Positions 60,858 through 64,000 of a DNA stretch of 64,000 bases are shown here, one piece after another. The stretch's first letter is position 1. Every line of letters begins with the position of its first letter. Both the position numbers and the translations under genes were made by a program. Origin of the DNA: Cyclobacteriaceae bacterium YHN15 (GTDB lineage: Bacteria > Bacteroidota > Bacteroidia > Cytophagales > Cyclobacteriaceae); contig RKQB01000003.1 of assembly GCA_003797895.1 (NCBI GenBank), positions 496,001-560,000 on the forward strand, written 5' to 3'. The notes beneath the pieces are model-generated. The model worked only from the letters and a program-made list of their open reading frames with translations. It had not been told where the DNA came from and did no database searches.

Positions 60858-62003
60858 TTAAACCTTTTCCAATGCAGCCTCCAAGTCTGCCTTGAGGTCT
60901 TCCACATCCTCAATCCCAACGCTTAATCTGATAAGTGAATCCACCAAGCCCACTTTTTCCCTTTCCTCTTTTGGGATACTGGCATGGGTCATACTGGCAG
61001 GATGTCCGCTTAAAGATTCCACTCCGCCCAATGATTCTGCTAATGAAAAATAATGGAGGTTTTCCAACACTCTTTTGGCATCCTCCACCTTGTTGCCTTT
61101 AATGACGAATGAAATCATGCCACCGAAGTCCCTCATTTGTTTTTTGGCGATGTCATGGTTGGGGTGGTCTTCAAATCCAGGCCAGTACACTTTATCCACT
61201 TTGGGATGGGCTTTCAGAAAATGTGCAATCTCTTTACCATTCTGACAATGCCTTTCCATTCTTATATGGAGGGTTTTGATACCCCTCAGCACCAAAAAAC
61301 AATCCTGAGGACCCGGAGTGGCTCCACAGGCATTTTGAATAAATGCCAATTTTTCGGCTAATTGGTCATCATTGACAATAAGAGCCCCCATCACCACATC
61401 AGAATGGCCACCTAGGTATTTGGTCACGGAGTGCATCACAATGTCTGCACCCAAATCCAGAGGATTCTGAAGAAATGGAGTAGCAAAGGTATTGTCCACA
61501 GCAAATAGTAAATGATGCTTTTTGGCCACCTTCCCGATTTCCTCTATATCGATGATATTCATCATAGGATTGGTGGGTGTCTCCGCCCAGATCAATTTAG
61601 TGCTTTGGTTGACATACTTTTCTATGGTCTTTGGATCTTCCATGGATATGAAATGGAATTTGATGCCATAGCGCTCAAAAACCTTGGTGAATATCCGATA
61701 GGAGCCACCATAAAGATCATTGGTGCTGATCACTTCATCTCCGGGATTCAACAACTTAATGATGGCATCTATAGCTCCTAGGCCAGAAGAAAAACACAGA
61801 CCATATTTTCCGTTTTCAAGGGCTGCCAGATTGTTTTGAAGTGCCGTACGTGTTGGATTATGGGTTCTGGAATACTCATATCCCAAATGATCTCCCGGAG
61901 ACTTTTGTACATAAGTAGAAGTCTGAAAAATAGGGGTCATGATCGCACCGGTAGATGGATCTGGTTGAATACCCGCATGTATGGCTTTGGTTCCGAATTT
62001 CAT
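60858..62003 (-). CDS. Cys/Met metabolism PLP enzyme (cystathionine gamma-synthase/lyase)
   Basis: 381 residues. The PLP lysine is in MHSVTKYLGGHSD (near 197); phosphate-binding and substrate signatures are YEYSRTHNPTRTALQ, FSSGLGAID, and WAETPTNPMMNI. The C-terminus ESLGGVESLSGHPASMTH distinguishes synthase/gamma-lyase members. Choice between cystathionine gamma-synthase, gamma-lyase and O-acetylhomoserine sulfhydrylase cannot be made from sequence alone. Confidence 0.93.
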   Translation of the reverse strand: MKFGTKAIHAGIQPDPSTGAIMTPIFQTSTYVQKSPGDHLGYEYSRTHNPTRTALQNNLAALENGKYGLCFSSGLGAIDAIIKLLNPGDEVISTNDLYGGSYRIFTKVFERYGIKFHFISMEDPKTIEKYVNQSTKLIWAETPTNPMMNIIDIEEIGKVAKKHHLLFAVDNTFATPFLQNPLDLGADIVMHSVTKYLGGHSDVVMGALIVNDDQLAEKLAFIQNACGATPGPQDCFLVLRGIKTLHIRMERHCQNGKEIAHFLKAHPKVDKVYWPGFEDHPNHDIAKKQMRDFGGMISFVIKGNKVEDAKRVLENLHYFSLAESLGGVESLSGHPASMTHASIPKEEREKVGLVDSLIRLSVGIEDVEDLKADLEAALEKV

Positions 62004-62067
62004 AATCTCAATTTTATGGGTTCAATTCTGCATAATTTGCTTTCCTTTGCGGTTTAGCTGCTCAAAG

Positions 62068-62772
62068 ATGGAAAAAAAGCGAAGCATTTTCAAGGAATTC
62101 AAGGAAGCAAGCAGGAATAATCCCAAAATCGCACTTGCTGTTCTTTGGGTCAGCCTTATGCCTTCCATAGGAAGTTTTATCCTGGTGCCATGGGCTTTGC
62201 ATCAATCCAACTGGATTTCCTTATTGGATTTCAGCTCACCACAGGTTGCTTTTACAGCATTGACACTTTCTACCCTTTTGATGGGATTGGCCATTATGCC
62301 GACCACCTTGATCGCCGCATTATCCGGATTCCTGCTGGGCTGGAAAGCTTTTCCCTGGTTGGTTCTGGGTTATTCTCTGGCCACCCTGTTAGGATATGCC
62401 TGGGGGAAAGGACTGGGTGGCCAAAGTTTGGACTTTTTGCTCAATAAATACCCGAAGGCTAAAGGATTGATTGATCAGAAAAGGGAAAATCTCGGAGAAT
62501 TGATATTCTTTGTCCGCCTCAGCCCCGTCATACCTTTTGCTCTATCCAATCTCCTCTTTGCCCTGCTGAATTCAGGCTGGAAAAAACTCATCCTGTTCGG
62601 AACTATGGGTATGCTGCCAAGAACCACATTGGTCTTTTTTTCAGGGACCTTGGTTTCTGACCTATATGCCGCCTTAAATACTGAAGGGATATCGGGCAAA
62701 GGATGGATTTTTTCAGGTCTTTTACTACTTAGTTTCTGGGGAATCTGGAGATTTTTCAAACCAAAAACATAG
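62068..62772 (+). CDS. TVP38/TMEM64 family membrane protein
   Basis: 234 residues from the ATG at 62068; an upstream frame overlaps the divergent gene. Five or six membrane helices with the VTT/SNARE-associated signature PTTLIAALSGFLLG and RLSPVIPFALSNLLFALL. DedA/TVP38 proteins are thought to act in lipid scrambling or membrane-potential homeostasis. Divergent from the PLP enzyme gene with 64 bases between starts. Confidence 0.87.
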   Translation: MEKKRSIFKEFKEASRNNPKIALAVLWVSLMPSIGSFILVPWALHQSNWISLLDFSSPQVAFTALTLSTLLMGLAIMPTTLIAALSGFLLGWKAFPWLVLGYSLATLLGYAWGKGLGGQSLDFLLNKYPKAKGLIDQKRENLGELIFFVRLSPVIPFALSNLLFALLNSGWKKLILFGTMGMLPRTTLVFFSGTLVSDLYAALNTEGISGKGWIFSGLLLLSFWGIWRFFKPKT

Positions 62773-62936
62773 AAATAGGAAATTCCAAAACCTTGATTGT
62801 TATTTTTTAAACTGATAACGTAATATTTAATGATATTTTTAAAATTTATTTTAATTTTCTGACTATTCTACAAAAAATTGGCATGAATTTTATGGATATA
62901 TTCCATGTCCATGGGACATTAAACTAATAAAAAATC

Positions 62937-63128
62937 ATGAAAAAAAGCATCTTTGCATTGATGATTGCCGCTACTGCCATGTTGGCTTCATGCGGTTCCA
63001 AAACTACAGAAGAAGTAACTTCTGAAGAAGTTGAAACAGCTGTTGAGGAAACTCCAGTTGAAGAAGTTCCCCAATTAGAAGAAATTGAAGAAGTGGTTGA
63101 AGACTCAACCGAAACTTCCGGGAACTGA
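62937..63128 (+). CDS. Tiny acidic lipoprotein
   Basis: 63 residues. Signal MKKSIFALMIAATAMLASC with lipobox Cys19. The mature 44 residues are glutamate and valine rich with almost no hydrophobic core (a TEEV/SEEV/VEE pattern), predicting a disordered, strongly negative tail. Similar short acidic lipoproteins occur in Bacteroidota without known role. A strong terminator follows 19 bases after the stop, which suggests a single-gene, possibly abundant transcript. Confidence 0.78.
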   Translation: MKKSIFALMIAATAMLASCGSKTTEEVTSEEVETAVEETPVEEVPQLEEIEEVVEDSTETSGN

Positions 63129-63147
63129 TTTTGAAATTGACTAAAAA

Positions 63148-63183
63148 AATAACCCGTCATATTGACGGGTTATTCGTTTTTTA
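63148..63183 (+). terminator. Rho-independent terminator after the acidic lipoprotein
   Basis: Perfect 12-bp stem AATAACCCGTCA / TGACGGGTTATT with loop TAT, followed by a T-rich tail; an A-run on the other side makes it possibly bidirectional. Confidence 0.92.
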
Positions 63184-63224
63184 TTCCAATTTTAAATTTA
63201 ATTTCCCGATCTGTGACTAATTCC

Positions 63225-63569
63225 GTGAAACAGCATATCGCCATCTTTTTGTTATTGGCTTTTGGCCTGACTGGAATAGTCTATCCCTATTTTGGAGGAA
63301 ATGTAAAGGGTACCGTTCAATCAGATTTTTCTACGGTTACTCCCATTGATTATAATGTAGACTTAGACCATGGCCTTATAATCCAAGTCGGCAATCAGTT
63401 AATAAATAAAACCAACTTATCTGATTTTCAATTTGAATTCTCTGCGCTGCCTTCAGCCAAGGTAACTTTTGGCTTATTTAAAGATTTGGCTTTTCGCACA
63501 TGGCTGAAAAACGATCTGATTTTTTTTGATGTCTTTCAGCTGCTCTACCCTTTCCATCATTTTTGGTGA
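63225..63569 (+). CDS. Small protein with N-terminal hydrophobic segment, unknown function
   Basis: 114 residues from the GTG at 63225 (VKQHIAIFLLLAFGLTGIVYPYFGG); another GTG at 63213 and the TTG at 63162 inside the terminator are less likely. The hydrophobic start looks like a signal anchor; the rest is a mixed alpha/beta segment (NVDLDHGLIIQVGNQL). No family recognised. It is followed by another unknown gene 98 bases later. Confidence 0.5.
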   Translation: MKQHIAIFLLLAFGLTGIVYPYFGGNVKGTVQSDFSTVTPIDYNVDLDHGLIIQVGNQLINKTNLSDFQFEFSALPSAKVTFGLFKDLAFRTWLKNDLIFFDVFQLLYPFHHFW

Positions 63570-63667
63570 ATATTCCGTAATGCGCCTTGCCTAATTTCCC
63601 TTTGAAAAGAGAAGTTCTAAGGCTTTGACTTGCCATTACCCTATAATTCACCATTAATATCAAAAAT

Positions 63668-64000
63668 ATGTTTGACATTGAACCTGTATCATTAGGGGTT
63701 TCTATACTCCTTTTGTTGGGATTTATAACGCCCATCTATCTCTATAAAATAAAGCAATCAAAAAAAACTCTCCTTCAAAAAAGCATCTTCCAACAAACCG
63801 AAAGGGATTTAGGGATAGAATGCCTTGAAAAAGAGTTTTGGAGAGATTATTATGCTGTGGGCCTGGATTCAGATAAGAAAAAATTGCTCTATATCAAGTT
63901 TGACCCTGAAACGGAAATTCAGGTAACAGATTTGAAAAATTGTACCCATGTTGCCCAATATCAACAAACTGAAAAAATAAACAATGGAAAAATCAACCGG
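63668..64000 (+). CDS. Membrane-anchored protein of unknown function, 3' end cut by the window
   Basis: 111 codons open from the ATG at 63668 to the edge. The product starts MFDIEPVSLGVSILLLLGFI, a single membrane helix, then a charged cytoplasmic part (KIKQSKKTLLQKSIFQQTER). No domain recognised in the visible portion. Confidence 0.65.
   Translation, partial: MFDIEPVSLGVSILLLLGFITPIYLYKIKQSKKTLLQKSIFQQTERDLGIECLEKEFWRDYYAVGLDSDKKKLLYIKFDPETEIQVTDLKNCTHVAQYQQTEKINNGKINR

Noticed and set aside
62892..62906. ATGGA-TATAT-TCCAT symmetry before the acidic lipoprotein as operator
   Set aside because: Five-base arms in AT-rich DNA are expected by chance and no regulator is linked.

Overview
The window comes from a low-GC member of the Bacteroidota. 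The gene content best fits Cytophagales of the Cyclobacteriaceae type (Algoriphagus or relatives). Supporting signs are a Porin_10 outer-membrane protein, the Nif3 and zinc-ribbon gene pair, a DUF2027-Smr protein, the AlkB, hut and GH16 sets, many lipoproteins with a Cys lipobox, starts without clear Shine-Dalgarno sites, and several TAnnTTTG promoter -7 elements. No rRNA, tRNA, CRISPR array, prophage or intact insertion sequence was seen. The genus is an inference.

Layout. 1-4469 (minus): MacB-like permease (cut by the edge), MiaE, a Porin_10 protein and LpxK. 4512-6914 (plus): Nif3 and zinc-ribbon pair closed by a clear terminator, then an unknown exported protein. 6892-10888: histidine phosphatase (minus), then a menaquinone operon (hotdog thioesterase, MenF, MenD). 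10936-18456 (minus): a four-gene locus that looks built to degrade beta-1,3-glucan: two GH16 lipoproteins, an MFS sugar porter and a large GH94-like phosphorylase, without SusC/SusD. 18562-21750: regulators (membrane-bound HTH, LysR, ORF6N) and a VapB-like antitoxin whose VapC partner survives only as 14 codons. 22087-27439: histidine utilisation (hutH, hutI, hutU), with small hairpins and GATATT-rich spacers between the genes.

27505-32246: a two-protein kinase pair, a TIM-barrel-like lipoprotein carrying an in-frame repeat, an AlkB-type hydroxylase and a TPR protein. 32320-35110: a frameshifted Old Yellow Enzyme gene, then an ohr-gpx-ohrR peroxide operon with a palindromic operator candidate. 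35185-40462 (minus): M42 peptidase, PurF-like amidotransferase, HNH protein, SmpB and TsaD. 40496-48236 (plus): TamB-like giant protein, photolyase, DUF2027-Smr protein and an unknown helical protein. 48245-54695 (minus): a GT2 synthase, then a probable redox group (polyferredoxin membrane protein, FAD oxidoreductase, DUF547, rhodanese, Crp/Fnr regulator with its own terminator and a TGAC-N4-GTCA box). 54761-56556: an orphan HsdR-N nuclease-like protein, an orphan HicB and a ComEA-like protein. 56785-64000: HemA, an uncharacterised lipoprotein, Gfo/Idh/MocA oxidoreductase, GT2, a trans-sulfuration enzyme, a TVP38-like membrane protein, a tiny acidic lipoprotein and two unknown proteins, the last cut by the edge.

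Most of the window is ordinary chromosomal backbone. The parts that stand out are the SusCD-free glucan locus, the redox group at 49.7-54.7 kb, a 43-bp perfect palindrome inside the ORF6N gene, two antitoxins without intact toxins, a homopolymer frameshift in the Old Yellow Enzyme gene, and small palindromic repeats that occur both between genes and inside one coding sequence.
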